From contig OX381708.1 in the NCBI GenBank assembly GCA_947462335.1, positions 42,845,377 to 42,909,376 of the forward strand: a stretch of DNA of 64,000 bases, given 5' to 3'. This DNA is from Harmothoe impar. Taxonomy: Eukaryota; Annelida; Polychaeta; Phyllodocida; Polynoidae. The translations under genes were made by a program, and so were the position numbers. The notes below the pieces were generated by a model. The model was not told the DNA's origin and made no database searches. It saw nothing but the letters and a program-made list of their open reading frames with translations. Positions 23,278-31,044 of this stretch are shown one piece after another (the first letter of the stretch is position 1; the number at the start of each line of letters is the position of its first letter).

Positions 23278-23698
23278 AGTAGTATAGTATGTATCGGAAC
23301 GGGACTATAGTTAACTACTGTTTATTACTCAATCGATATGCAGCCAATCAGAGGCCGCCATTTGGTCACGTGACCCGTTGCCATGGTAACGTGACCTACT
23401 TAGGGCTCTCAGCCAATCAGAAGCCAGCATTCTGGGTGACCTACTGACCTACTTAGAAGCTCTCAGCCAATCAGAGGCCGGCATTCTGGTAACCATGGTA
23501 ACGTGACCTACTTACGTCACGTGACCTACTTAGGCTCAGCCAATCAGAAGCCGGCATTCTGGTAACTAGGGTAACGTGACCTACTTAGGGTTTTGTTTGT
23601 AAACAACACCACGTGGCTCTCTTGTTTGTAAACAACACCACGTGACACGTGACTGTTTGTAAACAAACAACTTATATATAGAAAATAAACACAACAAG
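23278..23698 (+). repeat. Polinton left terminal inverted repeat
   Basis: It contains about four diverged tandem modules of 54-72 bp. Each has CAGCCAATCAGA (a CCAAT box) followed by GCATTCTGGTAACC-like and GTGACCTACTTA words, with TCACGTGA palindromes in two of them. The inner part has three GTTTGTAAAC forkhead-like sites alternating with CCACGTGG/CACGTGAC E-boxes. The right repeat carries the same array inverted, with a 17-bp insertion near its inner end. Confidence 0.92.
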
Positions 23699-23785
23699 TT
23701 CCATGTTATGTTAAAATTATATTTTCAAAAAAAAGCACATCTGTTACAGCGTCTATGTGTAACTACGCGCGTTCTCATTCAAACA

Positions 23786-24442
23786 CTATAACACTATCAT
23801 ACCGTAGCAGCAGCAGGTAGGACTGGAAGAAAAGCAAGCGCACGAGCAGAAGCGACGACACCATTTGCACCATCCGGCCGTCGCGTTGGTAGCCCTACTA
23901 CTCGTCGCGCGTTCAACTGGAGGTATAAGAGTGACAAATGACGATTCTTTGTCGACGCGACTGCTAACATCAGCAGCATCAGCAGCATCGGCAGCATCGG
24001 CAGCAGCATCGGCAGCAGCGGCAGCAGCCTCGGCAGCAGCGGTAGCAGCAGCAGCGGTAGCAGCAGTAGCGTGAGCATTAGCAACAACAGCAGCAGCGAC
24101 AGTAGCAAGGGCGGCAGAGCGGGCACTAGCAGCGTTATCAGCGGTGACATCGGCAGCCGCAACAGCATCAGCAGCAGCAGCGTCGGCATCGGTGGCATGA
24201 GTAGCTGCATCGGCGGCAGCAACAGCAGCAGTCACAGCCGCAGCGGCAACAACAACAACGTCATCACAACCAGCATCACTAACAGCCGCAGTAAATGCAG
24301 CAGTAGCACGCTGAGCAGCACTAGCAGCAGCAGTAGCAGAGGCTACAGCATCAGCTTCACATTCGCGCGCCGCTTCGTCATTCCGCTTCATGTCACGGTA
24401 GCAACTTTCCATCATGGGGATCTGCAAATTGAGGCGCGGTGC

Positions 24443-24508
<66 letters not shown>

Positions 24509-24511
24509 CAT
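23786..24511 (-). CDS. Ala-rich low-complexity frame in the PolB position
   Basis: This is a minus-strand frame of 241 codons from the ATG at 24511; it stays open a further 11 codons upstream. It begins with Met followed by about 20 Leu encoded by a (CTA)n microsatellite, then PPPAPRL. An Ala/Asp/Val-rich stretch encoded by GCA/GCT-type repeats follows, and the frame ends with a Cys-rich tail (WCKWCRRFCSCACF). A TATATAAG box lies 46 bp upstream. A second possible start is the MMESCYRD pair about 32 residues in. The polyleucine could act as a signal anchor if translated. The repeats also leave other frames open, so coding is uncertain. Nothing resembles a DNA polymerase. Confidence 0.4.
23968..24340. 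repeat. GCA/CAG-type trinucleotide repeat region
   Basis: Imperfect GCA/CAG triplets run through this segment and keep several frames open on both strands. They encode Ala-rich sequence on the minus strand and Ser/Ala-rich sequence on the plus strand. Confidence 0.85.
24451..24509. repeat. (TAG)n / (CTA)n microsatellite
   Basis: Nearly 20 perfect GTA/TAG triplets. They encode the polyleucine tract of the minus-strand frame. Confidence 0.95.
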
Positions 24512-24549
24512 GAACGATGATGACGATGCCGAATACGGTTTCACTCCCT

Positions 24550-24557
24550 CTTATATA
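24550..24557 (-). promoter_or_regulatory. TATA box of the minus-strand left-end gene
   Basis: TATATAAG on the minus strand, followed by GAGGGAG and then the first ATG 46 bp downstream. A start site about 30 bp after the box would leave a leader of about 15 nt. Confidence 0.5.
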
Positions 24558-25059
24558 CCCTTACTCCCCCCTTTTTTTCAAGCCACCGGCCAGCTGCCCC
24601 CTCACGGCAGGTCTTTAGATCAGCCTTAAGTCGCTTACTACGCGGCTCATCATCCCTCTAATCGCATTTTCCAGCCGCCGGCCGGCTGACTGCTGACGAC
24701 AGGAGAGGGTGATTTGTTTTTCTTTAGATTTAAGCCGCTTACCACACGCGCACCCTCTAGTCACAGACAGAGTGACAGAAAGGGAGGGGGTCGCTTTGTT
24801 CACGCTACCTGTAGTTGTTTTTCTATACACACGCTGAGCCCATGACCCGCTAATCCTTTATACAGGTAACACGCGTTCAACTAATTACTCTATTGTATGA
24901 CAGTCGGTACACGGATTTAATTTTAAACCACCTTCCCATCTGGATCCATGTCTGGCGGGGTGGAAGGATCCAGCTGAAAAGCGTGATTAGGGCTTTTGTT
25001 TCTCTTATGATAGCAGCAGGTCAGCATGCGACAGCTGAAAATGTCAGACTCGCCGCTCC
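24558..25059. promoter_or_regulatory. divergent intergenic control region of the Polinton
   Basis: About 500 bp lie between outward-facing TATA boxes. It contains a diverged tandem duplication: two blocks of roughly 110-120 bp at 24580-24670 and 24670-24770 share GCC(A/G)CCGGCC, CTTTAGAT and AAG(T/C)CGCTTAC words. This arrangement would drive the left-end gene leftwards and the virion module rightwards. Confidence 0.45.
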
Positions 25060-25067
25060 TATAAAAG
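25060..25067 (+). promoter_or_regulatory. TATA box of the rightward virion module
   Basis: TATAAAAG followed at once by ACTGAGATGCGTC. The box in front of the major capsid gene has the same AAAGACTG continuation. The distance to the first ATG (25288) is about 220 bp, so the leader is long and includes T-rich runs at 25208-25245. Confidence 0.6.
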
Positions 25068-25287
25068 ACTGAGATGCGTCTCTCTTTCCACACACCCTTC
25101 TACCATCGCCGCCGACACCGCCACCGCCGGCCAGCCGACCGCCGCCACCGCCTGCAGTCACCGCCATCACGCCAGCAGGGAATTTCGAGCTGAGTCTGCT
25201 TATTGCTTATTTTTTTTCTTTGAGCTTTTTTTTTTTTTTTTAAATTTTTATTTTCACTCAGTCTTTTTTGTTTCGGAGGAAAGAAAT

Positions 25288-25938
25288 ATGGCGCTGCAGA
25301 GGGCGCGAGTTTCTAAAAGACGGTCGCGCGAACAAAGTGCCCTCCTCAACTGCCCGGCTATTTTTTTATCTCAAAGGAGAGAGCGTCACGTAGTTGAGGT
25401 TCACGCATCTCTTGAAGCGTACCGAATTCTCGAGAAATGCAAAGCTGAGCGCCATCGTCGTTATACAAGAGCGGAAAAGGAAAACGTAGCGACATGGCCG
25501 AGAGCCGTCTTCTCAGAACAGTATTTACTCTACCATTGCATAACAGCCGCTCTCAGCGCCCCCACTCGTTGGGCGTTTCATGAAAAGAAAGAGCGCCGCT
25601 ACTCTCCTCACCCTGCCTCCTCTTATAAAGTGAGAATAAGTGCTATGAAACGATTCGACAAGCCGATCGGTTTCTTGGGAGCGACTGCAGCTCCCACTCG
25701 GTGGGCGCGCGTTGTGGCCGACGTGAACACGGTCTCTAAACGTTTCGACGTCGTCACTTGTTATCCCGCATATTGCAACGCAGCCGAATTGAAGAAGATA
25801 GGGACGCACTATTTTAAACCATACGCTCCAATATGTATTTGTCACCGCCGCGCTCACACGCCTTATTGCTTTTTCGAGACGATCGTGTCACAACACAGAA
25901 ATAGAAAAAAAAGCGGCAAAGCGACGAGCTTTGCCTAA
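25288..25938 (+). CDS. unrecognised basic 216-residue protein
   Basis: This is the first rightward gene of the element, starting at ATG after GGAAAGAAAT. It is strongly basic (many Arg/Lys/His). It contains an internal near-duplication: APTRWA at 91-96 and again at 135-140, each followed by KRFD (121-124 and 151-154). Cys residues at 158, 163, 183, 185 and 194 with H186 and H190 could form a metal-binding knuckle in the last third. The C-terminal Lys/Arg-rich tail resembles a nuclear localisation signal. I do not recognise the family. Its leading position, where Polintons otherwise have polymerase-side genes, makes it a candidate for a replication-linked or DNA-binding role, but that is inference. 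An 18-20 nt A tract follows the stop. Confidence 0.75.
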   Translation: MALQRARVSKRRSREQSALLNCPAIFLSQRRERHVVEVHASLEAYRILEKCKAERHRRYTRAEKENVATWPRAVFSEQYLLYHCITAALSAPTRWAFHEKKERRYSPHPASSYKVRISAMKRFDKPIGFLGATAAPTRWARVVADVNTVSKRFDVVTCYPAYCNAAELKKIGTHYFKPYAPICICHRRAHTPYCFFETIVSQHRNRKKSGKATSFA

Positions 25939-25946
25939 ATGATCAA

Positions 25947-25970
25947 AAAAAAAAAAAAAAAAAATTAATC
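25947..25970 (+). other. intergenic A tract followed by TTAA (copy 1)
   Basis: About 20 A residues then TTAATCTACC, between the 216-residue gene and the ATPase gene. A very similar A tract plus TTAACATCACTCTACC follows the integrase gene at 29394-29425. Confidence 0.7.
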
Positions 25971-26052
25971 TACCGACCGTTCGAGTGAGAAACACAGCAG
26001 ACAGTCAGACACACAACCGCTCTCTGACGCGTCCTGAAAAAAAACAAAAAAA

Positions 26053-26772
26053 ATGTCGAGTAGTAAAAGCAAACTCTTCACAGAAATTCATTTCGACGCT
26101 CGACTACAAGGACCCTTTAGTTGTATCATTAGCGGTCCGTCGGGTTGTGGAAAATCGCGCTTGGTGGATCAATTTCTGAGCGACGTGAACAATTTGGTCA
26201 CGCCGCCGGTGGAAAAGACTTTTTACCATTACGGCGAGTGGCAACCTCTGTTTGAAAAAATGCAAAATCAGTACGGTGTGGAATTCAGAGAAGGTCTTCC
26301 TAGCAAAGAGTCTATAGCGGGAGACGTGGAAGTAGCAGAAGACGCTTTACGACCACACACTCTACTGATATTGGACGATCTGATGAGCAGTTCCAATCAG
26401 CAAGTGGTAGCCGACATCTTTACTAAATACTCGCATCACTGGAACGTGAGCGTCATATACATCACTCAGAACCTATTCCAGAAATCACCCGACTTTCGAA
26501 CTATGAGTCTGAACGCTCACTACATGATCGTTTTCAAGAACCCGCGCGACATGGGGCAAATAGCTAGTCTGTCTCGCCAGGTGTTTCCCTCCAACGCGGC
26601 GGCCCTCTCTAGTATATTTACCCATGAACTCAAGCGACCTCACTCATACCTCCTTCTGGACTTCAAGCAGTCAACACCTGACGATCTGAGAATACGCTCC
26701 TCTTTGACGTCCATACACTCTCAGCTAGTATTTGTACCGCTAGACAAAAAAAAGAACAAGAGAAAGCAGTAG
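26053..26772 (+). CDS. ATP: A32/FtsK-HerA-like genome-packaging ATPase
   Basis: 239 residues, the normal size for Polinton packaging ATPases. The Walker A P-loop is GPSGCGKS at residues 28-35. Walker B is LLILDDLM at about 104-111 (D108/D109), followed by a Ser/Asn/Gln sensor-like stretch (SSSNQQ). In this family the ATPase pumps DNA into preformed capsids. The gene has an A-rich leader (AAAAACAAAAAAAATG). Its stop lies 5 bp before the next ATG, so the genes are packed as in a polycistronic array. No frameshift or motif loss is seen. Confidence 0.93.
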   Translation: MSSSKSKLFTEIHFDARLQGPFSCIISGPSGCGKSRLVDQFLSDVNNLVTPPVEKTFYHYGEWQPLFEKMQNQYGVEFREGLPSKESIAGDVEVAEDALRPHTLLILDDLMSSSNQQVVADIFTKYSHHWNVSVIYITQNLFQKSPDFRTMSLNAHYMIVFKNPRDMGQIASLSRQVFPSNAAALSSIFTHELKRPHSYLLLDFKQSTPDDLRIRSSLTSIHSQLVFVPLDKKKNKRKQ

Positions 26773-26777
26773 CAAAA

Positions 26778-27110
26778 ATGTCTTCTCATCTACTCGAAAG
26801 ACACTTTGGTACTCTCAAGCACTTAGCTAAGTGCTCGCCAAAGGACTGCTCGCATCTAATAGACTCTGGAAGCGACGATCTGATCGCAGCATTGAGTGAG
26901 ATCTGTCACAATTTACTGGTAGGGAACATCCCGCTCAGCGACAAACAACTGGACAAGCTTCGAGAATCGGCTGACGTGTTGAGGGAGGTCGGCAAAAAAT
27001 CTACGCCCATCAAGAAAAAGAGACGTGTCTTGGTGCAAGAGGGAGGTTTCCTCATTCCGGCTCTCATAGGGATGGCCTTACCGCTTATAAAGAGCATTCT
27101 CCGTATATGA
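26778..27110 (+). CDS. small conserved virion-module protein, amphipathic C-terminus
   Basis: 110 residues. The N-terminal half is helical. It is followed by a Lys/Arg cluster (KKSTPIKKKRRVLV, about 73-86) and a hydrophobic or amphipathic tail that starts at GGFLIPALIGMALP and runs to the end. Small proteins of this layout, with a basic patch followed by GGFL and a hydrophobic tail, sit beside the ATPase in many animal Polintons/adintoviruses. They have been compared with adenovirus core or membrane-active peptides. The exact function is unknown. Its stop codon overlaps the next ATG (ATGA at 27107-27110), suggesting coupled or leaky translation. Confidence 0.82.
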   Translation: MSSHLLERHFGTLKHLAKCSPKDCSHLIDSGSDDLIAALSEICHNLLVGNIPLSDKQLDKLRESADVLREVGKKSTPIKKKRRVLVQEGGFLIPALIGMALPLIKSILRI

Positions 27111-28270
27111 GACACCTCATTCGACACCTACTCGCCGACAGTACCACCGCTACCGCCACCGCCAGCGTCATCGCCACCGTCGTCCCCATGACGGACTCAG
27201 AGCAGCAACAACACTACAAACGCTTAGCGCTCGTGGATCCTGAGACGCTCTACAAATCATCACGAGCAGGTCTACTTCATCATGTGCCCGCTGCTGCTAC
27301 TACTAGCGCTGCTACTACTGCAGTCGCTGCTGCTAGTACTTCTACTGCTCCAAACCTTCCTCCTCTTCCTGATGAGCGTACTGAAAAGAACGAGAGTTCC
27401 GCTCCTGCCACCGCCGCCCGCCTACCTGCCGATATGGCCTATTACCACAAGCAGGCAGAACAGTCCCTTCATCCCGACGCGGCCTTGCACCAGGTGCTAC
27501 AGTTTATCTACAGGGACTTGGACTTAGTGTTGAACGATCCCACTTTGGAATCGCGCGAGAAAATGTTGAAATACCGAAGGTTGTTGAATAGATTGCAATT
27601 TTTTCTCGCGAATCCCAACAACAGCAACATCTCTTCGTCCTACACTTCGCCCCCGGCTCACCTCCGTCAGTCTGCTGAAGAAGCCAGCGCGTCCCTACTT
27701 GAGCGGTTGGTGAACCAAGTTCCCAAGAGGAATCGCACCCGGACCGTGGCGCTGTACAAACAATTGGAGAAATCCGGTGTGGTCAAGTGGAACGAGGACG
27801 GTGCGGTGCGCGAGATGTCGGGTCGGAGAATACCACCTGAGCATCGCATCAACATAGTGGACTTACTGAACGACGCCGCCAGGTTCAGGAAGACGGCGCC
27901 CAGACCGGCGGGCTACTCTCCGTTCACAAAAGCGCTGCGCGAAGCAGTTCCCACAGACTCCTTGATCGGAAACCATCTGTATAAAGCGAGCGGACCTGGC
28001 CAAAGCTTGGACACACGGCTTGCTGACAGAGGTCGGAAACGACCGAGCTTCGACTCGGAAGAAGGAGAAGCAGCAGCAGCAGCAGTAGCAGCAGCAGACT
28101 CTTCTCTCCAGGTGGACGATCAATCCTCTGACGACGAGGAGGGCAGTGAACTTTTCCAAACTCCGACTTCCTATAGGAGCGCGGGGAGTAAGAAAAGGAA
28201 AGGGCGCAACCGCCTAGCGGCGTCGTCGTCGTTCACGCCCTCAACAAGTCGACGATGGGCAAACCAGTGA
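27107..28270 (+). CDS. conserved Polinton virion-module protein of unknown function
   Basis: 387 residues from the ATG overlapping the previous stop. A later Met (residue 28, nt 27188; MTDSEQQQHYKRL) resembles the usual start of this family, and the first 27 residues are Thr/Ala-rich. A Ser/Thr/Ala/Pro-rich linker (about 60-108) is followed by helical segments and a conserved-looking middle block: LERLVNQVPKRNRTRTVALY and then GVVKWNED at about 199-231, and INIVDLLNDA plus LIGNHLY at about 248-292. The tail is acidic (SSDDEEGS) and then basic, partly encoded by GCA repeats. Proteins with this middle block accompany capsid genes in animal Polintons. I cannot assign an activity. It overlaps the integrase start by 16 nt in another frame. 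Confidence 0.8.
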   Translation: MRHLIRHLLADSTTATATASVIATVVPMTDSEQQQHYKRLALVDPETLYKSSRAGLLHHVPAAATTSAATTAVAAASTSTAPNLPPLPDERTEKNESSAPATAARLPADMAYYHKQAEQSLHPDAALHQVLQFIYRDLDLVLNDPTLESREKMLKYRRLLNRLQFFLANPNNSNISSSYTSPPAHLRQSAEEASASLLERLVNQVPKRNRTRTVALYKQLEKSGVVKWNEDGAVREMSGRRIPPEHRINIVDLLNDAARFRKTAPRPAGYSPFTKALREAVPTDSLIGNHLYKASGPGQSLDTRLADRGRKRPSFDSEEGEAAAAAVAAADSSLQVDDQSSDDEEGSELFQTPTSYRSAGSKKRKGRNRLAASSSFTPSTSRRWANQ

Positions 28271-29391
28271 AGAGACTGACCAAGAAGGAAAAAGAAAAGA
28301 AGCGCGTAGTAGCTAGATATACCGACGTCAAAGCGCCCTCCAGTTTCACTAGCGTGACTAAACTCCAGAAACATCATTTTCGCCACCTAAACCCGGCCGT
28401 CATCCGAGATGCTTTAGTGTCGCTGGACGCCTACACTAAACATAAACCCATTCGGAGAAAATTCGCAAGGAACAAGACTATAACCGGCGCAATCGATCAG
28501 CAGTGGCAGATAGATCTGATGGACATGCAGGCTTTGGCGTCTCACAACGACCGCTTCCGGTACGTGGTGACGGCGATCGACGTTTTCTCTAGGTACGCGT
28601 GGGCCGTTCCCATTAAATCCAAGAGCGGCGCTGATGTTACCGAGGCCTTCCGAAAGATGACAGACACTGGCGAGAGACGACCGCGCACTGTTCAGACAGA
28701 CAAGGGGAAAGAGTTTTTGAACAAGATCTTTCAAGATCACTTGAAGAGCGAGGGCATAGAGTTTTTCACTGGCGAGAACGACGACATCAAAGCTAGTCTA
28801 GTGGAGCGCTTGAACCGCAGTCTGAAGGAGAAGCTGTGGCGTTATTTTACACACAAGCGCACGTATCGCTACGTGGACGTACTGCACCATGTAGTGCCTT
28901 CTTACAATCGCACTCACCACAAGACGTTGAAAATGGCGCCGGCTCAAGTCAGCTCGGAAAACAGCGAAACAGTTTTCTACCGACAAGATCTCCCAACTAA
29001 CAAACAAATCGACGAAATATGGAAAAAGAAGAAAAAAACAAAGACGTCCGCCGTCGACGTCATCGCTCCGGGTGACAGAGTGAGGATGTTGAGAACTAAA
29101 GGCGCCTTCGACAAAGGGTACGAGGGAAACTGGCGCGAGGAAGTGGTCGACGTTGCTAAGACGTTGGGAAGCAGAGGGTTCGAGCTGAAAGACGACAAGG
29201 GCGAGGAGATAAAAGGCGTCTTCTACCCGGAAGAGGTTCAGAAGGTGTACAAGAGTCGTTACGACAACAACTACCTGATAGACGAGGTGTTGCGCCGCAA
29301 GACCGTCGACAGTAAAGAGTTAGCTTTCGTACGTTGGTTAGGTTACGACGACAAGTTCAACGAGTGGATCCCCGTCAAAAAAATAACGTAG
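28255..29391 (+). CDS. INT: retrovirus-like integrase with C-terminal chromodomain
   Basis: 378 residues. The rve core has the DDE set at D87 (QWQIDLMDM), D149 (VQTDKGKEF) and E184 (ASLVERLN). It is followed by YNRTHHKTLKMAPA, an SH3-like segment (GDRVRMLRTKG) and a C-terminal chromodomain at about 340-378 (YLIDEVLRRK, then FVRWLGYDDKFNEWIPV). In Polintons this enzyme joins the AG/CT termini to host DNA with a 6-bp duplication, which matches the GAGGGC flanks. The chromodomain is thought to steer integration to modified chromatin. All catalytic residues are present, so the protein looks functional. Confidence 0.95.
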   Translation: MGKPVKRLTKKEKEKKRVVARYTDVKAPSSFTSVTKLQKHHFRHLNPAVIRDALVSLDAYTKHKPIRRKFARNKTITGAIDQQWQIDLMDMQALASHNDRFRYVVTAIDVFSRYAWAVPIKSKSGADVTEAFRKMTDTGERRPRTVQTDKGKEFLNKIFQDHLKSEGIEFFTGENDDIKASLVERLNRSLKEKLWRYFTHKRTYRYVDVLHHVVPSYNRTHHKTLKMAPAQVSSENSETVFYRQDLPTNKQIDEIWKKKKKTKTSAVDVIAPGDRVRMLRTKGAFDKGYEGNWREEVVDVAKTLGSRGFELKDDKGEEIKGVFYPEEVQKVYKSRYDNNYLIDEVLRRKTVDSKELAFVRWLGYDDKFNEWIPVKKIT

Positions 29392-29393
29392 AC

Positions 29394-29425
29394 AAAAAAA
29401 AAAAAAAAAATTAACATCACTCTAC
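29394..29425 (+). other. intergenic A tract followed by TTAA (copy 2)
   Basis: About 17 A residues then TTAACATCACTCTACC, between the integrase and the minor capsid gene. It is the second occurrence of the same composition seen at 25947-25970. Confidence 0.7.
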
Positions 29426-29439
29426 CTAGCAACAGCTCT

Positions 29440-30528
29440 ATGGAGTATTATCCTGACAACAGCTTGACGTCTTTCCGAACTCACTTCGACTCGCCGCTCC
29501 TTCTGCCCGAAGCGTACGAAGCGGCTCTGACTGAGATCATCCTCCCTACAGAATGGACTAACGTGCACGACGACGACTTGATCATCGTTGTTCCTCTGCG
29601 CACCAAGGGTTCGCTAGAGGAGGCGATCAAGGTTTTAAAAGACACTAAATTCGCCGAAAGAAGAAAACCGCAGGTAGACTGGAGGGGAATGAAAAACGCG
29701 AACGGTCTGAGCAAGCTAACGTTCAGCTCAAAATACCCGCTGAGCTGGAAGGAAGCGAGCTATGTAACGGTGGAAGAGATATCAGACACGTCGGAAGAGC
29801 AGCGATTGAAACCGGAAACAAAAAGGTTCAAGAGAGAGGTCGACTTGAGACAGACGAATGCCGTATACAAGCAGTTCTTGTCCCCGGCGGTGAAGAAGAA
29901 GGCGATCAGCGATCAAGCAAGACAGATGATCGAAGAGATGGAGAAAGTCATGGGAGTGCGCAGTTTCATGCCAAACATATTCGAGATACCTCCTATTTTC
30001 ACCGGAAGCAACCACACCCTAGTCGAGCGCTTGAGTGAGACGTTGCGAGATGACAGACTAGAGGGCGCCAGCTTCTTGCTCAAACCGATGGGGATCTTAT
30101 CGTACGACTCCAAGACGAAACGCGTCACCATCAAACCGCCGAGACACTGTGCTGTCCTGCTGACTCAGCATCTCGCATGCGTTCTAGGCTTCGGAGAGAA
30201 GACGTGTTTCGCATCGCCGACTACCGGCGCCTACTCGATGGATGTTTTCGGGGACGTGCACTCTGTGTACATATACACCGACATGATCCAGGAGAGACGT
30301 GTGGGCGACATGCAAGTGCCGCTGTTACGCTGCGTCGCGGTGGACAGAGGCGGAAAGCGTCGAGGTGGCGTGCAAGCTATCAGTTTTCCCCATTTGGATT
30401 ATTTCCCCTTGAAATCCAAGAGGTTTACCGAGGTCGGCATCTATTTAAGAGACCGATCCGGTCATTCCATCCCATTCGGTAGAGGCGAGGTGACCGTGAC
30501 ACTTCATCTGAGACCTATTGAGCGCTGA
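29440..30528 (+). CDS. mCP: minor capsid (penton-like) protein
   Basis: 362 residues. The N-terminus (MEYYPDNSLTSFRTHFDSPL, then EAALTEIILPTEW) and the C-terminal block (VYIYTDMIQERRVGDMQVPL, then GHSIPFGRGEVTVTLHLR) match the single-jelly-roll minor capsid proteins of animal Polintons. These form the pentameric vertices of the predicted icosahedral particle. An insertion of charged, helical sequence (about 110-190) lies between the two conserved parts. The frame is complete and follows an A-tract leader. The next gene starts 11 bp after the stop. Confidence 0.88.
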   Translation: MEYYPDNSLTSFRTHFDSPLLLPEAYEAALTEIILPTEWTNVHDDDLIIVVPLRTKGSLEEAIKVLKDTKFAERRKPQVDWRGMKNANGLSKLTFSSKYPLSWKEASYVTVEEISDTSEEQRLKPETKRFKREVDLRQTNAVYKQFLSPAVKKKAISDQARQMIEEMEKVMGVRSFMPNIFEIPPIFTGSNHTLVERLSETLRDDRLEGASFLLKPMGILSYDSKTKRVTIKPPRHCAVLLTQHLACVLGFGEKTCFASPTTGAYSMDVFGDVHSVYIYTDMIQERRVGDMQVPLLRCVAVDRGGKRRGGVQAISFPHLDYFPLKSKRFTEVGIYLRDRSGHSIPFGRGEVTVTLHLRPIER

Positions 30529-30539
30529 AAGAGAGAAAA

Positions 30540-30965
30540 ATGATGCGTCAACGCGTTCCGTACTTTCCACCCAGGCGCACCGTCGGCAGAGGGTACAGCG
30601 ATTACTACAACGCGCAGCTGGGCAACGGCATCAACGTGTACAGCGGGCGCTCTTTCCAGAGCGGGCACGGTTTGGGCGGCGCTCTGTTAGGTCTGATGCG
30701 CTCGGCTACCCCGCTATTGAAGTCGGTGGGAAAAACGCTGCTCCGCGCCGGTGTGGGCGTAGCTAAAGATGTGCTGGCGGGTCGGACTTTAAAGAGCAGC
30801 GTGAAAGACCGAGGCGCAGGCGCTCTGAAGAGACTGGCGAGTACGGCGTTCTCGGGAAGAAAGACGAGTGTCGCGTCTAAGAAAGGGTCGAAACGTCGCC
30901 GGCATTCTCCTCAGACGGGCGGTGGCTCTTGCAAGAGACGTAGAGGGGATGTATTCGACCGGTAA
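30540..30965 (+). CDS. small basic Gly-rich virion-module protein
   Basis: 141 residues (M1-M2 doublet). A Tyr/Gly-rich N-terminus (YFPPRRTVGRGYSDYY, about 8-23, then GLGGALLGL) is followed by an amphipathic segment (MRSATPLLKSVGKTLLRAG, about 53-71, and GVAKDVLAGR). The C-terminus is Lys/Arg-rich (KKGSKRRRH, CKRRRG). Proteins of this layout lie between the minor and major capsid genes in animal Polintons and have been compared with adenovirus pVI/pX-type internal proteins. A membrane-active or DNA-condensing role is plausible but inferred. Confidence 0.8.
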   Translation: MMRQRVPYFPPRRTVGRGYSDYYNAQLGNGINVYSGRSFQSGHGLGGALLGLMRSATPLLKSVGKTLLRAGVGVAKDVLAGRTLKSSVKDRGAGALKRLASTAFSGRKTSVASKKGSKRRRHSPQTGGGSCKRRRGDVFDR

Positions 30966-30982
30966 GCGCCTAGGCGTTCAGG

Positions 30983-30990
30983 TATAAATA
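30983..30990 (+). promoter_or_regulatory. TATA box of the major capsid gene
   Basis: TATAAATA followed by AAAAGACTGGAGGCGG, 62 bp upstream of the capsid ATG. The AAAGACTG continuation is shared with the promoter at 25060. The overlapping AATAAA could also serve as a poly(A) signal for the upstream gene cluster. Confidence 0.6.
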
Positions 30991-31044
30991 AAAAGACTGG
31001 AGGCGGCCGGCGTCAGTCTGTCGTCCGCGTGAAGAGAGAACACA

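Noticed and set aside
24071..24454. Plus-strand Ser-rich 127-codon frame in the Polinton left arm
   Set aside because: Opposite-strand shadow of the GCA-type repeats. It has no promoter, and the minus-strand frame has the TATA box.
25525..25857. Antisense 110-codon frame inside the 216-aa Polinton gene
   Set aside because: It has no promoter or family features, while the sense frame fits the module's direction and spacing.
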